From Rhodopirellula sp. SM50 (lineage in GTDB: Bacteria > Planctomycetota > Planctomycetia > Pirellulales > Pirellulaceae), in the NCBI RefSeq assembly GCF_002289565.1, contig NZ_NTFY01000014.1, positions 62,001 to 126,000 of the forward strand: a stretch of DNA of 64,000 nt, given 5' to 3'. Under the pieces are notes generated by a model. It was not told where the DNA came from. It ran no database searches and was given only the letters and a program-made list of their open reading frames with translations. Positions 8,782 through 23,700 of the stretch are shown here, piece by piece. The number at the start of each line of letters is the position of its first letter. Positions within the stretch are counted from its first letter, which is position 1. The translations under genes and the position numbers were made by a program.

Positions 8782-11700
8782 TCAAGAAGTAGGTGGCAAA
8801 GTCTTAAGAAATCTGCGCCCGAATCGGGCATAGTCTTGTCCATCGACGTCGCCATCGCCATCGAAGTCAAACCGGCTGTCATAGCGTTCATCTCCTTGCC
8901 GACTGAAGATCGACAGTCCGAAACGGCCGTAATCCTGGCCATCGACGTCACGGTCGCCGTCGGAATCGCCGAAGAAGCGGAAGAACTCGTCGATGGCGAC
9001 ACGTCCCGTTTCCGCATCTCGGTCGCCTTCCAAACGGTTGCCGGCGAGGTCGGCGATCTCGGTTTGCAAAGCCGTCAGCACGTAGGATCCGTCGACCAAC
9101 GATCCCGAATCGTCGACCAGAGAACCGGAAAACGTCAGCGACACGATCGTTTTTCCGTCCACGACCCGCACGGCCTGGTCGATTGAAACCTCACGTCCTT
9201 CGCTATCGTGCAGCCGAAACGCAGTTGCACCGATGGCGACTTGGGAACCGATCACCAGATCCAGCGATCGGACCACGCTGTACTGGTCGTTGTCCAAATG
9301 CACGCCATCAATGCGCGGCGCGATGTTATCCACTTGGAAGAACTGGCCCACCATCGCCGGACCGCTTTCGACGCGGAACGATGCGACGGGCGGCGGGGCA
9401 GGCGACTGCAGTGTTAACCCCACGACTCCGTTGAACGACGCAAGGTCTCCACCGGCAACAGTCACTTGATACAACGCCTCCCCGGTGCCCTGAACCGGTT
9501 CGATCGCAGCCACCTCCGCCGTCGTACCACCCACGACCTCAAACGCAAGCGTCGAGAGGTTCATCACGTGCTGATCAAGCAGCACCCGAAACACCAACTC
9601 ATCCGAGTTCGTCACGGCATCCAGCGGCTCGTAGCGGGAAACATCCAACAGCACCGGTTGGCGCGCGTCTGCGACGACAAAGGTCTGACTGGTCTGAGCG
9701 GCGCCACCGTCGGTCAGAAGGCGGAATTCATAACGGCCTTCTGCATCGGGAACGTCAAAGGTCAACAGCGTCTCAGTCAACGCGCTGGCCGGCTCACTTT
9801 GCGTGCCATCCAGATAGAGCGACTGAAGGGGGACGTCATCGGCAGCCCCCGCGGCAAACAAGCCGATGCGATCGGAAGTGTTTCCTGGGCCACCAGTCAG
9901 CGTGACGTCGATCGATTGATCCGGACGCAGCAACGAGGCTGAAACGGTCAGGCCGGTCGACGGCGGCGCTGCGGCAGTCGCGGTGACAAGCGGGTCAAAG
10001 TGAAAACGCTCCGGCGCCATTCGCAGTTGGAACGGCATCGCGCCGGTCACTTCACCGGGCTCGAGTGTTCCGTCGCCGGTGTAGTCGGTGATCTCAAAGT
10101 AATAGACTCCGTTCTCATCGACGGACGCACCGACAGGAACCGCATCGGCGGGCGTCAGATTCTGAAAATACAATCGAATCGGACCGGTCAGCGGCTCGGA
10201 CGACAGGTTTTCGACCGTTCCGAAAAACAGATAAGCACCGAACGCTCCGATGTAGCGAATCCCCGTGAACTGCACGCTCACCTTGTCGGTGACGTCGACC
10301 ATTTCCGCGTCGTTTGATTCGACCGTAAAGCTCCAGGTGGCCGTTACGTTTGAATTCCCGGCCAGATCTCTGACGATGTTCTCGCGGACGACCACCTCAA
10401 TCCTTCCACCGGGCAGCGTGTCACCGTCGTGGTTGTACCAGTAGCGCGTCAATCCATTCGCAAGCATCTCGATCGCGTCGACGGAGACGCCCGTGATCCG
10501 CAAATCATCCGTACCCAGCGTTGCTTCATCCATCCCGGCCGGTCCGATGTCTGACCAAGCCAGATCGACGTAACCGGGGTCCGTGTTGACGGTCGCATCC
10601 GCCGCAGGCGAAACCAGAGAGGCCACCGGGCCGGACGCGTCGAAGGTGAACGACTGCAGGCCGGCGGCATTGACATTCCCGGCCAAGTCCGCGACTTGTC
10701 CGGCCACAAACGTGACGTCGACCACCCCCTTGGCAAGCGTCTCCCCATCATCGTTGTACCAATATCGAACACGGCCGTCTCCCAGGTCTTCCACGCGGTC
10801 GATGGACACGCCCGGAACGGATAGATCGTCCGTGCCAATTGACGAGGAATCTACACCCGAGCCGTTTCCATCGTCCCATTGAACCTCAACGAACCCATTG
10901 TCTAGCCCGATAGCGGATCCCGGGATCGGTGCCGAAAGGGCACCGACAGGCGAGAACGGGTCACGAACGATCGAGGCCAAGTTCGCCGAGTTCAGATTTC
11001 CAGCCTGGTCGGCCACTTCGCCGTCAACCAAAGAGATGGTGATTTGTCCCACCGGTAAGAAGTCATCTCCATCGTTGTACCAGTAACGTACTTTGCCTTC
11101 TTCCAGAATCTCAACCCGGTCAATTGAAACACCCGTGACGACCACATCCTCGATTCCAATCGACGTTTCATCAAGCCCGGCTAACCCGGCGTCTTGCCAG
11201 GCAATTTCGACGTAGCCTTGGTCGATACTGACGAATGCGCTTGCTGCAGGAGAAAGCAACTCGCCGCTAACAGGACTGTTGTCAAAGACAAATGAGTCTT
11301 GTTGCAGTGCGTTCACGTTACCCGCCGCATCGAGGACTTGGCCGGGCCGCAACGTCACTTGGACGATACCCTGAGGCAATGCATCTCCCTCGTCGCCGTA
11401 CCGATAACGAACCAGACCATTTCCTAACACTTCAAACGAATCCACGGAGACGCCAGAAATGGAGACGTCTTCAATCCCAAAACTCTCATCAAGTATTTCG
11501 CCTCCTCCTACGTCAGACCATTGAATCTCAATGTATCCAAAATCGCTATTTTTCAACGATTGGCTCGAGGGCTTGGTCAGCACTCCAGCAGGGCTACCGT
11601 TGTCAACAAAGATCAATTGCTGGGCAAATCCCTGACTTTCCCCATCCGTTGCGGACACTCTCACGTTGTTTACGCCGGGGGTGAGGGGAACCTGCTGGAA

Positions 11701-14700
11701 GACAAACAGGCCGGATTCTGAGGCAACAGCCGTGCCGTCATCAAAACCGTCCCCGTCGAGATCGAGACTAACAGTTGCTTGCGCCGTTGTTTGGCCGACG
11801 AGGGAAACATTGGTCTGATTGGTCAGGTTGTCGCCCAAAATTCCTGAATCCGAATCGTCCTGAAGGGCGAGTGTCGCGGTGACCGCTTCCGAGGAAAGCA
11901 GTGCAACGTCGTCAATGATCACTTCTGAGTCATCGTTGCCAAATCCGAGCAGATCAAAGAACAGCGTGGCTTCGGTTCCGGCGGGGATACCGCTCAAATC
12001 GACGGTAACGAACAACGGATAACTCAATGCAGATGCCTGGCCTGATTCACCCGCGATCGGGAGTGTCACCGAGGCGCTGAAGAAAAGTTCTCCCGTGGAC
12101 TGCAGGTTGAAGAAGGCGTCCGTACTACCCAGACCCGATGCGGGCGTAGCCAGTGGGAGTCCCGTCGAAGCATCCAGCAGGGCAACCTCGAAGGCATCCG
12201 GTGGGCCGGCCGAAGTGTCATCAAAACTGGCGGAGACGATTGAGAAAACGAGAGCCTCCGTCGCTTCAGGAATCAAAAACGATTGTGAAATCCGGCTTGC
12301 TAATTGTGTGCTTTCCCCAAGCACGCCAGTTCCATCAACCAAACGGGCATCTCCTTGAAGATTCCAGGCAACCGACGAATCTGTTGTTGAGGCAATGCTA
12401 AAGTCACCATTGGTAATCCCCTCCGCCAGTGCCGAACTGACGGCTAACGAATCATCCGCCAAGTACAGCGAATGGATGGTATCTGATTGATGCTGCCCGT
12501 CCTCAGTGCGAGACAACGCGGGATCGTCTGGCCGCAACAGCTTGCGATTTCCGACAGCCAGTGAATTTGCCATCACGCTGTCCGGATACTGAGACTGGCT
12601 TAGATCCGCGTACCCGACGATATGACCCAATTCGTGCTGAATCACGGTAAGCAAATCAACATGCGAATTTGCATTACCGTCCGCGCCGATCCATGAACCG
12701 TCAGAATGCTGAGTGAATTCTTCGTTTTCATTCGGAGTGGGGTCAATAAACCAACCGATTCCCGCAGCGTCGCGGTCGATCCGGACCGCGTACTGTTGGC
12801 TGGTTAACTGAACTGCCTGGCCGAGCATGTTGCCAGGCAGATCGACGATTGAGAAACTGACACGATCAAGGATCCCTTCACTAAGAGTCCGTGCGGCATC
12901 TCGCCAACGCTGCTCAGCTACCGAGATCAAAGGTTGCAGTCCGGTAGGCCCGTCGGTTACGAAAGGCGTGCCGAGACCGGAGAAGCCCGAACCGAGCCAT
13001 TTTGAGTCATCAGCAACGGAGTCATATTCGATCGCAGGATCGGCGGATGTCAGCGATGCAGATAGGACTTCATCAAGATTCAACGTTAAGAATCCTAGTT
13101 CGCTAAGGACATCTTCGGACGGTTCACTGACAGATATCAGGACGTGTCCAGCAAGTTCTATCTTTTGATCTTTGAGGTCAGCCGCACCTTGAATTTTGTT
13201 GCCAGGGGCGATGATGACCTGAATGCCCCTTTCTTCTTCGAAGAATGCTGCAACATTCGTTACGTGTTCCAGCGTGTTCTCCATCCGGTTGTCGAGAAGG
13301 CTCCCGTACCTTTCGGGGTCCTCTCCGTCGATCGGCTTTCCGTTTGAGTCGGATTCATCGCAATCGTTGCACGAACCGAAAGTGCTAATATAAGAATTGA
13401 CCTTGAGTACAACGGAAAGTACTTGGCCGTCGCCGGCATCTTCGGTTGCTTGTGCAATTGCCTTATGCACGAGGGCGACCACTTCCGATTCCGTGATATC
13501 GCTTATTGCCAGGGGAAATTGTTTTTTGACGGCAACGTCCACGGTTCGAATACACGCGTTGTTGATCCTTTCGGTGATCAACTGGGCGCTCAAGTCGCGA
13601 TCTCCCGAGGCCTGATCAAAATCCGAATTAGGAATCTCGAAAGTCGGACTGCTGAAAATAAAATCATCAGCTCCTTCTTCGCCATAGTGGAAGTCGAACT
13701 CCGGTCCTCCGTCCAGAATATCGTTTCCGCTGCCGCCGTACATAAAGTCAATAGAGGATCCAGAGCAGAGGAGGTCGTTTCCGTCATTCCCGAAAAGTAC
13801 GTCGATCCCGCCGTAGGACAGAAGCGTATCATTTCCGCCTCCCCCAGAGAGAATGTCGATGCCTGAACCGCCGACAATCACATCGCTCCCTTCACCATTC
13901 AGGCCCGGAACGATTCGATTGATGGCTTCGTCGGGATCCGTGATCGCTTCGGTCAGATCGATTTCAAATCCGGCCCCAAGTGAAACGGAATCTCCGAGTG
14001 CTATGTTAAAGAAACCTTCTCCGGTCTGAATCAGGTCATCGTTGTCGCCGCCAATGATGAAGTCTGGTCCGTCGCCTCCCTTGATGTTGTCCATTCCATC
14101 CCCGCTAGGGACTAGGCCGATGCTGACGGCAAGCTTCAGTTCACGTAGTTTCCCCAGTTGGTCCAGCGGGTTCCCCGTCGTCAGATCAAAACCATCACCT
14201 AGGATGACGCCACCAGTCGCCGCACCGGTAATCGCATCGTTGCCATCGCTACCAATCAAGACGCCGATCCCCTCTCCGCCCGTGATCGTGTCGTCTCCAT
14301 CGTTTCCGAAAATGAATTCCAGGCTAGCGCTATTTCCATTGATTTCGTCGTTTCCTCCTCCGCCAAGCAGAATGTCAACGCCACCCGCTGAACCGGTAAT
14401 GGTGTCGTCGAAGTCTCCTTTCAGACCTGGGAGAGTGTAATCTCCGTTGAATTTATCGTTTACGAAGTCGTATTCGAGAGATCCTTTCAGTGCGAGGTTG
14501 AACTCATCGCCGAGTACCAGGTTGGCAGTACCGTTGGCGGTAATCTTGTCTTTGCCCATCCCCCCAAATGCAATGGTTAAGAACCCCGTACCCGTATCAA
14601 TCTCGTCGTCTCCGCTGCCGGACATTTCCAGAACGGTTATCCCGCCCTCGACCTTGACTTTCTTACCCCAGTCAAACTCGAATCCGAATGAGGCCGAGCT

Positions 14701-17700
14701 GATGAGCTGGGCGGGTGATACTGGGATGTTCGCGGTGACGGCGTCTCCAAAGATGAGGGCACCGACAGCACCAGCCCCACTGGGTCCTTTGATAATGTCG
14801 GAACCTTCTCCTCCCTCAAGCCAGGCCGCGTACGTCTCGGAAGCATCAATCTGATCATCTCCGCCTTTGCCGTCGATCCAAGCGGTGTAACCTTTGGCCG
14901 TCAGAATGTCTCCCTTTCCATTTTCGTCATTTCCGGCGCTGCCTGCGATGATGTCCAGTGGCCCCACCCCAGTTACCTTGTCGTGCTCGCTGGCACTGGA
15001 AATATATTCCCAGCCAAGACCAACCGAGAACGCCTTGGCTTTCTTCCTCGACGATTTGGACTCGTTGTTGTTGCTGGTCGCGTCGCTCTTTCCGGCCTTG
15101 CTGAACATCTCATCGAGTTTGATGTCAAAGCTCGGCTCCATCTTGAATCCGGAAGCGACAAGAAAACCAGCGCCTTTGATTACGTCGTCGCCCTCTCCAC
15201 CGGAAATGAAGTCGATGGCAACCACGGATGCGGCTTCATAGCGTCCATCGATGTCGTCGTCGCCGTTTCCAACCGTCTCAAATTTTCCGTTGAATGTGCC
15301 CCCCTTGGCTTTCTTGCTCCAGGAAAATGTCTGTTCGAGATCAGAAACCTTGATGGAGTCTCCAAAGATCAAATCGATGTGACCGCCGCCCTTGATCGTG
15401 TCATCGCCGGAGTCACCGACCAGGAAATTGACGAGTGAATCGGGTGTCGCGATGATCGTGTCATTGCATTTGTCCTCACAGGCTTCATCAAATTCGTTGG
15501 AATCACCCCAGATGGCACTGGCGACTTGCGCTCCCTTGATTTCGTCCTTGCCTTTCCCGCCGAAGCCGACCGAGAACGTGCTCTTGGTCGTGTCGATTTT
15601 GTCATCTCCATCCCCACCGAAAAAGAGCTCGACCCCGCTGGCGCCCTTGATCGTGTCGTCGCCCTCTCCAATGAAGTTGAAGGAGAGGAATGTTTCGAGG
15701 TCGGAGCCCACGCCTTCAAGGGCATCGAGAAAGTCTTTCTTACTTCCGATTTCAAAGAACGGTGCGAGGTTGATCGATAGTCCGGCAACGATTTCAAAAG
15801 AGTCTCCAAGCGACAACGCACCAAGACCCTCACCGCTATCGAGCTTATCCCCTCCCTCTCCGCCAAACAGAATATCGATTCCATCCCCGCCTTGCAGCGT
15901 ATCATCGCCGTCACCAAATGACAGCAGTCCGCCGCTGGGCGTACTCAGCTGTTTATCTTTAAGCGCAAACGTGAAATCTTTAATGCCCAGGCGAAATCCA
16001 TCGCCCAACAACACATCAATGGCGTCGCTGCCAATCAAGTGATCATCACCATCCATGCCGACGAGGATGTTGTAGTCAAAGGCACCCTTGTCGTCGCCGG
16101 CGTTGATTTCATCGTCACCGTTCCCGGTCACAACATAGTCATCGCCCAGTCCGGCCATGACGATCATCGGGATATCTGTTTTCTCTTCACCCGACCCGTC
16201 TGTGGTGACGCTGTCATCCTGATCCGCAGTGACGATCAAAACATTCGCAGGCGAAACAAATGTCCTGGCCGGTTCTTGGAGCTTGTCATTGAAACTCCAC
16301 GCAAAGCTGCCCTCCTCGGAGATGGTCACCTCATCCGCGGTCCCGGATCCGGTTCTTAGCACGCCCCGAGATCCTCCCTGGTAGTAACCGGCGAACTCGG
16401 TAGTGCCGAGCGCACCGGAAGCAGAGGAGTCAACCACTGCGTCGAGAATCTCAATCTTCTTGTCTTCAAGTCGTTCTCGAAGTTCTCCGATCCGATCGGG
16501 ATCGATGATCAGCCGGTGGACGCCAGACAACAATGCTTTCTCGGGCTCTTCTTTAAAACCATCTTTGTCACGAATCTCGATCAACCCATTCTTGCCGATT
16601 TCTTCGGGGCTAATCTCAAAACTGGCGACGTCAGTGGGTGCATCCCCGAGCTTCTCGTACGCCCGAATCGTGATCGGGATTGGACTGAGGGACGACGTTC
16701 CCGGCGGAGTGCCGACCTCGTACTCAATCTCGATGTAGCGAAGGTCCGCCGGAGTTGGGAGGCCGGGCGAACGTGCCGATCCGAACTTGAGCAGATTGAT
16801 AGGCGACGGCGATTGATACGCGATGCCCCTCACTCGACCGATGGGTAGCGGAAGTTCTCCACCATTATCTGGATCTTGTTGGAATCCTCCAGACTTCGGA
16901 TCAAATCCATAATTTGCATACAAGTCGATCCCAGGATTGATGTCATTGACCGGAATGAAATCGAGCAGAAAAAGATCGCCTTCAGACGTACTCGTAAGCG
17001 AGTCCACATCGTAGACATAGAGCCCACCATGCTTGAATTCAGTATCCGAGAGCTTGAATACATTCTGGTAGTGGACGTAGAGATACTTGCCGTCTGCAGA
17101 AAGCGTTAAGTCATCCGGGAATCCATTGGGAATCGGTCGAGTCCCGCTGACCAACATCGGTTCTGGTCCGTCGAGTTTAATGACACCAACGTTACTTCCC
17201 GCCGGAAGATCCGTGACAGCACCGATGTCCGTCAATCGGCTACCGTGATTTCGGCTCGGAAGCGCAAAGTTTGGATAGTTGAAACCGGTAACGAAAGCCC
17301 AATTACCGTCTCGCGAAAACACGACGTCTTTCGCATCGTTGACATCAAAAGTGTCCAGCAGACGAATTCGTTTCCCGGTACCTTCCGGTCGATGGTCACC
17401 CAGTACGGTGGAGATGGTTGCTGTTTTATTGAACGCACCGTCAGAGAATTCGAAAAGGTTCAGTCCCGATTTCTCGGCCGAAGTAAATCCTGTGACGGCG
17501 ACGCGATCACTGGAGGAGGAGATTCGGTGAACAGCGACGTCGGCAGAACCCGCAGGAATTTCGACGGCTGGATGTCTCGAATCGAAGACAGGGTCGGCGA
17601 CGTCCCCAGGTAAATCAACATCCACCGCAAACAAATGCCCGGGCGGATATGATTTCGATCCGCGTTTCGTCCAAATCGACGGAACAGTTGCGAACAGTGT

Positions 17701-20700
17701 TGTTCCATCACTGCTCAGCTGCATTCCCCGCACCCCACCGGTAACGGAGGTCGGTATGCCCGCTCGATTTTCAGGATCCATCTCTTCACGTTCAAGATCC
17801 AGACTGATCTTCGTAACCGGCTTGTGGTAATCCTCGCTTCCAGGCCTGATATCGACGACATGAATGACCGGTGCGTTTCGATCACCGATAAAGGCGAAGT
17901 CACCGCGCCGGTCGATGACGATGTCATAGGGACGGCTGCCGCTCTCGAGCTTAATCGTACCGAACACCCGTTGGGTCAGTGTGTCGACCGCGGTGATGGT
18001 GTTTTCTGCCGTGCTGGTCACATAGGCAACCGATCCATCTGGTGACGAAGCAACACGCCGCGGAAGAACTCGTTTGGCATCAGCCGGAGTGCCTTCGGGC
18101 TTGATACCGATTTCTGCCCGCAATGTAGGTGAACCAGTCTCCGGATCCACTTCGAAGACATTCAGTGACGGTGGATCTTCGGCGACCACCGACAGCAATT
18201 GGTGCCGATTGAGCGTGACGCTGACCGTGTTGCTGAATTCATCCGTGGATCCTTCAGTCGTCCCAAGTTGATGAATCACGGTGATTGCCCCGGCTCCCAC
18301 GGCAAGGTTCTCAGGAACCGTCACGGTGATCGAGTCGCCGCTGATGCTATGCGACAGGTAAATCGGTTCGCTTCCGCCGATGTCGAATTTGACCCGAGTT
18401 GATTCGGTGCTCTCGGGGACCAGGAAATCACCGGTCAGTCGAATTTCGGTCGAGCCTTGTTCGACGACCGAAATGCCTGTGATGACTGGAGGTGGATCAT
18501 TGCGATCGATACCGGGTGCTCGGGCTCGAATCCGATTGATTCCCGGTGTTAAATCCACTTCGAGTGGTTCGATCACGGGAGCCCCCACGGGCGGGACAGT
18601 AATCAATTTCAGCGGCTCGGGAGCCACGCACGCCGTTAGCGTGGCACCACCCTTGATCTCATTGGCGACAGCGGAAACAAATAGTTGTCCGATAGCCTGA
18701 GTAAGCAGAGTCGTCCCGCCTCCATACGAGCGTTCAATGATGCTTCCAATGATTGCGAGTTCGCACTTTAGCAGACTGAAGAGATGCAGTCCGTTCCGGC
18801 GAACTCCAGGAAACGGCTCTGAATTCGTGCGGGCAAAACCGTCGTCACCAACCACGGCGACCTCTTCTTGCACCAGCATGGGGATGGGGCTACCTCCAGG
18901 CTGCGGCAAGTACTCGACGCGATAGACGACGAGTTCGGTCCCGGAAGTGAATTCCGGCGACACCGGAATCGCCAACTCCACTGGAAAATTAAGGTCAGCC
19001 TCGTCCAAATCCAGATCAACCGCTCCGACAAACTCCATCACGTCCGTCGGCAGAGGGTACGGTAAGTCTGCTTCGCTTACCGGGTTGATGTCGGCTGTTA
19101 CCGGATGGCCCAACGTCCCCGCCGGGATTCTGGCAAGCGAGCCATCGGGTCCTTGAACCACCCCGCCATCCGCACCGATGTCGACGGGACCGCTAACCGG
19201 CGTGAATACCGCGACGTCAATCTGTTGTTCCGCCCCTCCGCCGATGACGGTGATGGATGCGACGCCCTCGCCAACCGCCGAAATGATCCCCTCTGGGGAA
19301 ACAGAAATCACGTCCTCGTTGCTAACGAAGAAGCGGAGATCCTCGGGCCGACGGCTCTCAAGGAAGTCGCCGTTGTCGGTGACCTGGATGCGACGAGTTC
19401 CACCTGGCAACTGCAGCGCAACGCTCGCCGGAAAGACTTCCAGATCACCGATTAGGTATTCGGGGTTCCGGAACGTCGGAAGGATCGTCGTAATTGCCGT
19501 TGCTGCTTGAATACCGGAGGCACTGATTTCTACAACGGCGCGACCGAGTGATTCTCCACGCAGGTGCCCGTTCGGGGTAACGGAGACCGTTTCCGCATCC
19601 GAGGAAAAAAAGGACAGGTAAGAAGCGGGAAGCAATACGTCCTGCTGATCGGCAAAATTTCCCAACACAACAAGTTCACGAAATTCACCCACTTCCAAGA
19701 ATGACGAGCGGTCCTGGATATCCAGCGAAATCAGGGGCGCATCACTGACCTCGATACTCCATGATTGCGGTGCTGACACGCTGTAGCCATCGCTGGCGAC
19801 CAATTTGACAGATGCCACTCCGTTGAAACCCGGTGACGGCAGAAAACGCAGCGTGCGATCGGCTTGCACCCAAGCGGTTCCGCCATTGACCTCAGAGACG
19901 CGCAGAAAAGTCGGATCGGCTTCGGGGTCGGCGACTGACTCGCCCAACGGGACGGAAAGCTCTAACAGCTCATGCGTCAGCTCAGTGACGGGTTCCACGA
20001 CTGGGGGCCGATTGGCTCGGAACAGAAAGTTCCCGCCCAGAATCAATTCATCGGCGGAGTCGACGAAGCCATCGCGATTGCTGTCAGCCTGCGAATCATA
20101 CCCTGTTTGTCCCACGCTTGTGCCCAATGCAGCGGCTTGGATTTGGGAGTCAAGCCCGTCTACCTGACCGTCTTGATTGACGTCGCCGGCAATCGTCAAA
20201 CGGATGCTGTAATCACCACCGACACCAGCGTCTTCACCATCGACAATCAGCCGATGCAGACCCGTAGCATCGACGGCGAAAAGGGCATATCGACTGTTCC
20301 CGTTGGTCGCGACCGAAACGGGAGCGTAGCCTGCAATTTGGGGAACATTTGGAATAAATTCGCCCTGCCCCTCAACCTCCACGCCGATCAGCAGTTGCTG
20401 CACCGAAGTCGATCGCAACTCTGAAGCACGCAAGGAAAAGATGTACTGATCAGCAGCACCGGCAGCAAGTGAGCCGGACGTACTCTTGCCGATGAATGTG
20501 TGTGCCGTCCCTAAGTTGCTGAGGACTGGAGTGGTTCGAATGACTGGATCATATTCGACCGATTCGCCGTCCCCGCTCCCAAGGCTCAACAGCACGAGTC
20601 GGGAGGTGGCTTGCTCATACCCGTAGTGGGATGTTTCCGTCGACGACAAGCTTGACGCGAAAACCAAGTGACCACCTGCGTCATATTGATAGACGACTTG

Positions 20701-23700
20701 ATCCGCCTTGGATGTGAGAGACACGATTCGTCCCAAATTGTCCCGAGCAATGTCGATTCGTTCACCGCCTTTGTGGATGATGGCCGAGTCACTGAAAATC
20801 AGAGTCTCGCCGCTGGCGGTGGTCATCGACTCCGCGAGTCCGGAAGCAGAGATCGAGTGGACGCTTCCATCAGGACCAATCAGCGAAAAAGGCCGCTGCG
20901 AAAGCTGTCCGCTTGCCACGTTGTAGGGCCGTGAACCATCCAACTCGAAGAAGCGATTCCCAGCCCGAGACAGTGGTGTGGAGGTCGTCTCCAATTCATA
21001 GGTCACGCCGTCATCAGCGATCCAGTTCGGGAGATAATAGGTCAGCCCATCGAGAACCGTTTTTTCCGGCGCAAAGGTGAACCCAACGCGATCACCATTC
21101 GGAGTGGTTAGATAAAGTCGCGTTCCTTCCGAATACGGTGCGAATACTCCGAGATGCTCGCGGCCGGTCGTCGGCACATTCGTTTCGAGACGCAGGTCGC
21201 GATCGGCCCATCGCCAGCCACGCCCAAAATCGCTCTGGTAATTCGTTGAAAGGGAATCATAGTCGCGACTGATGACGAACATTTCATCGCCAAGGTCAAT
21301 CGCCAATTCATCATCAATTCGGCGATAACGATTCTTCTGCGGACTGTTGATTTCCAGATCAACTTCTGCAGATGCGGCACGACCACCAAGATCTTCTGCG
21401 TAAAGACGGAGACGGAAGAATCCATTCGGCAGTAATGCCGGGTCAATGACCGTAAGTCGGCTATCCGTCAGACTCGTTTCCCCGGTCGCAACAACCGTAA
21501 AATCATTGGTGCCAGCCGGAGCCAATTCTAGTCTCCAGAAATCGAGATTCTGATCTTCAATGGTGGCAACAATCTCATTCGGTGCTGTGAATAGATCAGC
21601 CCCCGTCCCCGGGCTGAATTGGACAACCGGAGGATTCAAATCCGAGGGATCCTTCACTTTCAACACGGTTGACGCTTGACCGGTCAAACCATCGGCGTCT
21701 GTGGCCGTGACGGTCACCTGAAACTTGCCCGGCGTCTGGGAAACGAATTCAGCCCGGTTAAATCTGTCCAGCTCAAATGCCTGACCATTGATGGAAACGG
21801 AAACCTCAACAATGTCCGCCAGACTGCTGACAAGCGGGTGTACAAGGACCCGCTGGTTCGGAGAAGCCGGAAAACTCGGAGTAAGCTCGATCTGGACGGA
21901 CGGATTCTGCAACTGGACGCCCGAGCGAAGAATCCCCGCGGCTGTGTCCTGCTGAACGCCATCGCTGACGGTGTACTCGACCGTATAGTCACCAGCTTGC
22001 CCGGGCTTTGGAGTCCAAGACACTTCCCCCGTCGCCGAATCGATCGCGGCACCCTCCGGAAGTCCCGTTGCCGAATACACCAATGTCGAGGAGGAATCAG
22101 GGTCTTCTCCGACCAGGAAGAAACGGAGCGTTTGCCCAACGGCAACCTGATGATCGCTGACCGAAAGCTGCGGAGGTCGGTTGACATTAGTCACCGCGAC
22201 AATCAAATCGAAGCTGTCAGTTGCTCCCTTTGAATCAGTAACCGTGATCGGAATGGTGTAGTTGCCCGCCTGCTGGAAATCAGGCGTCCAGCGGAACTGT
22301 CCCGTGCTACGATTCAGTGTGGCGCCGCTCGGCAAATCAACCGCGTTAAAGATTAAGGCGTCTCCATCGAAGTCTGCGGCAACGATTGAGAACTCCAAAG
22401 ACGCATCCTCGGAAGTGGTTTGCAATGGCAACGGCACGATCACCGGGGGCTGATTCTGATTGTCAACCTGAATCGTGATCGTCTCCAACGCGGAACGATG
22501 ACCGTCGGTGACCGAGAAGACAACGTCCTGGTAGGTGCCAGCCTGAAACAGATTCGGCGTCCATTCGAAAACGCCACTTACGGCGTCCAAAGAAGCGCCG
22601 ACCGGAAGAGCTTCGGCAGCAAACGTGAGGTCATCGCCATCCGCATCCGAGGCTTGCAACTGGAAGCTTAACGATTCTTGTTCGCGAACCGTCTGGGGTC
22701 CAAGTTGTTCAAGGAAGGGTGCTTGGTTATCTGTTCGAACAACAATCTGGATCGTCTCCGAGTCGCTCAGTATTGCATTCGCGTCTCCATTGCCACTGTC
22801 GCTTACCTCGAATGTCACAAAGCTTGAACCAACATCAGACGCTGTGGGAGTCCAGCTGAATGTTGCCGTGCCATAACTGACGCCCGATGTGAACGACGCT
22901 AAATCGGGGAGATTACTCGATTCAAACAATAATGCGTCTTCGTCGGCATCGGTCACTACAAGATTGATTTCGAATGGTTCACCAACGACGGCAACTCGGT
23001 TGCCGATTGTCGACAAGATTGGTGGTTCATTCGCCGAAAGAACACTGACGACGAAGGTGAACTCATCACTCAGGACAGCCTTCTCCCCGCCTCCATCCCC
23101 ATCGTCTTCCGCTCGGACCGTGATCGGGTAATCCCCACGGTCTCCAATGCCCGGGGCAAACGTAAAGCGAGCCGTTCCCTGACCAAGATCTTCGAAGGTC
23201 GCAAAGTTCGGAACTGGAAAACCCGGTAGCCCCGACGCGCTAAAGGACACGTGGTTTCCATCAGCATCGGTCGCTTGGACTGTCACCTCCGCAATCTCTC
23301 CACGATCAATGCTCAGATTCTCAAGCGGTGTGATGACGGGAGGACGATTAAGATTTAAAACCGTGATCGGGATTGAGACCGATGAGGATAGAGTCTGCCC
23401 CGTGCCGTCTCCATCATCGGTCGCGGTGAATGTGGGGAGATAATCCCCAGCGGCGTCAAAGGGAGGAATCCATTCGAAAACACCAATTTCTGCATCGTAA
23501 ATTGCACCGATTGGAAGATCGCTTGCCCGGTAGCTGACCGATGGCAATTCTCCGTCGAGGGGCGATAGGACCTCTTCGGCTCCACGCTCCTGTGGATCGG
23601 CCGTTGGCGTGTCCGCATCAAACGCAAACGTTTGGAATCGTAACCGCTGACCTTCTTGGATCAGCCAGGAATCCGATGAATCGAAAACTGGGGCCGCGTT

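Noticed and set aside
20530-21340. RHS toxin or polymorphic toxin system
   Set aside because: Only a short RHS-like stretch is present inside the giant protein, with no YD-repeat shell, variable tip or immunity gene.
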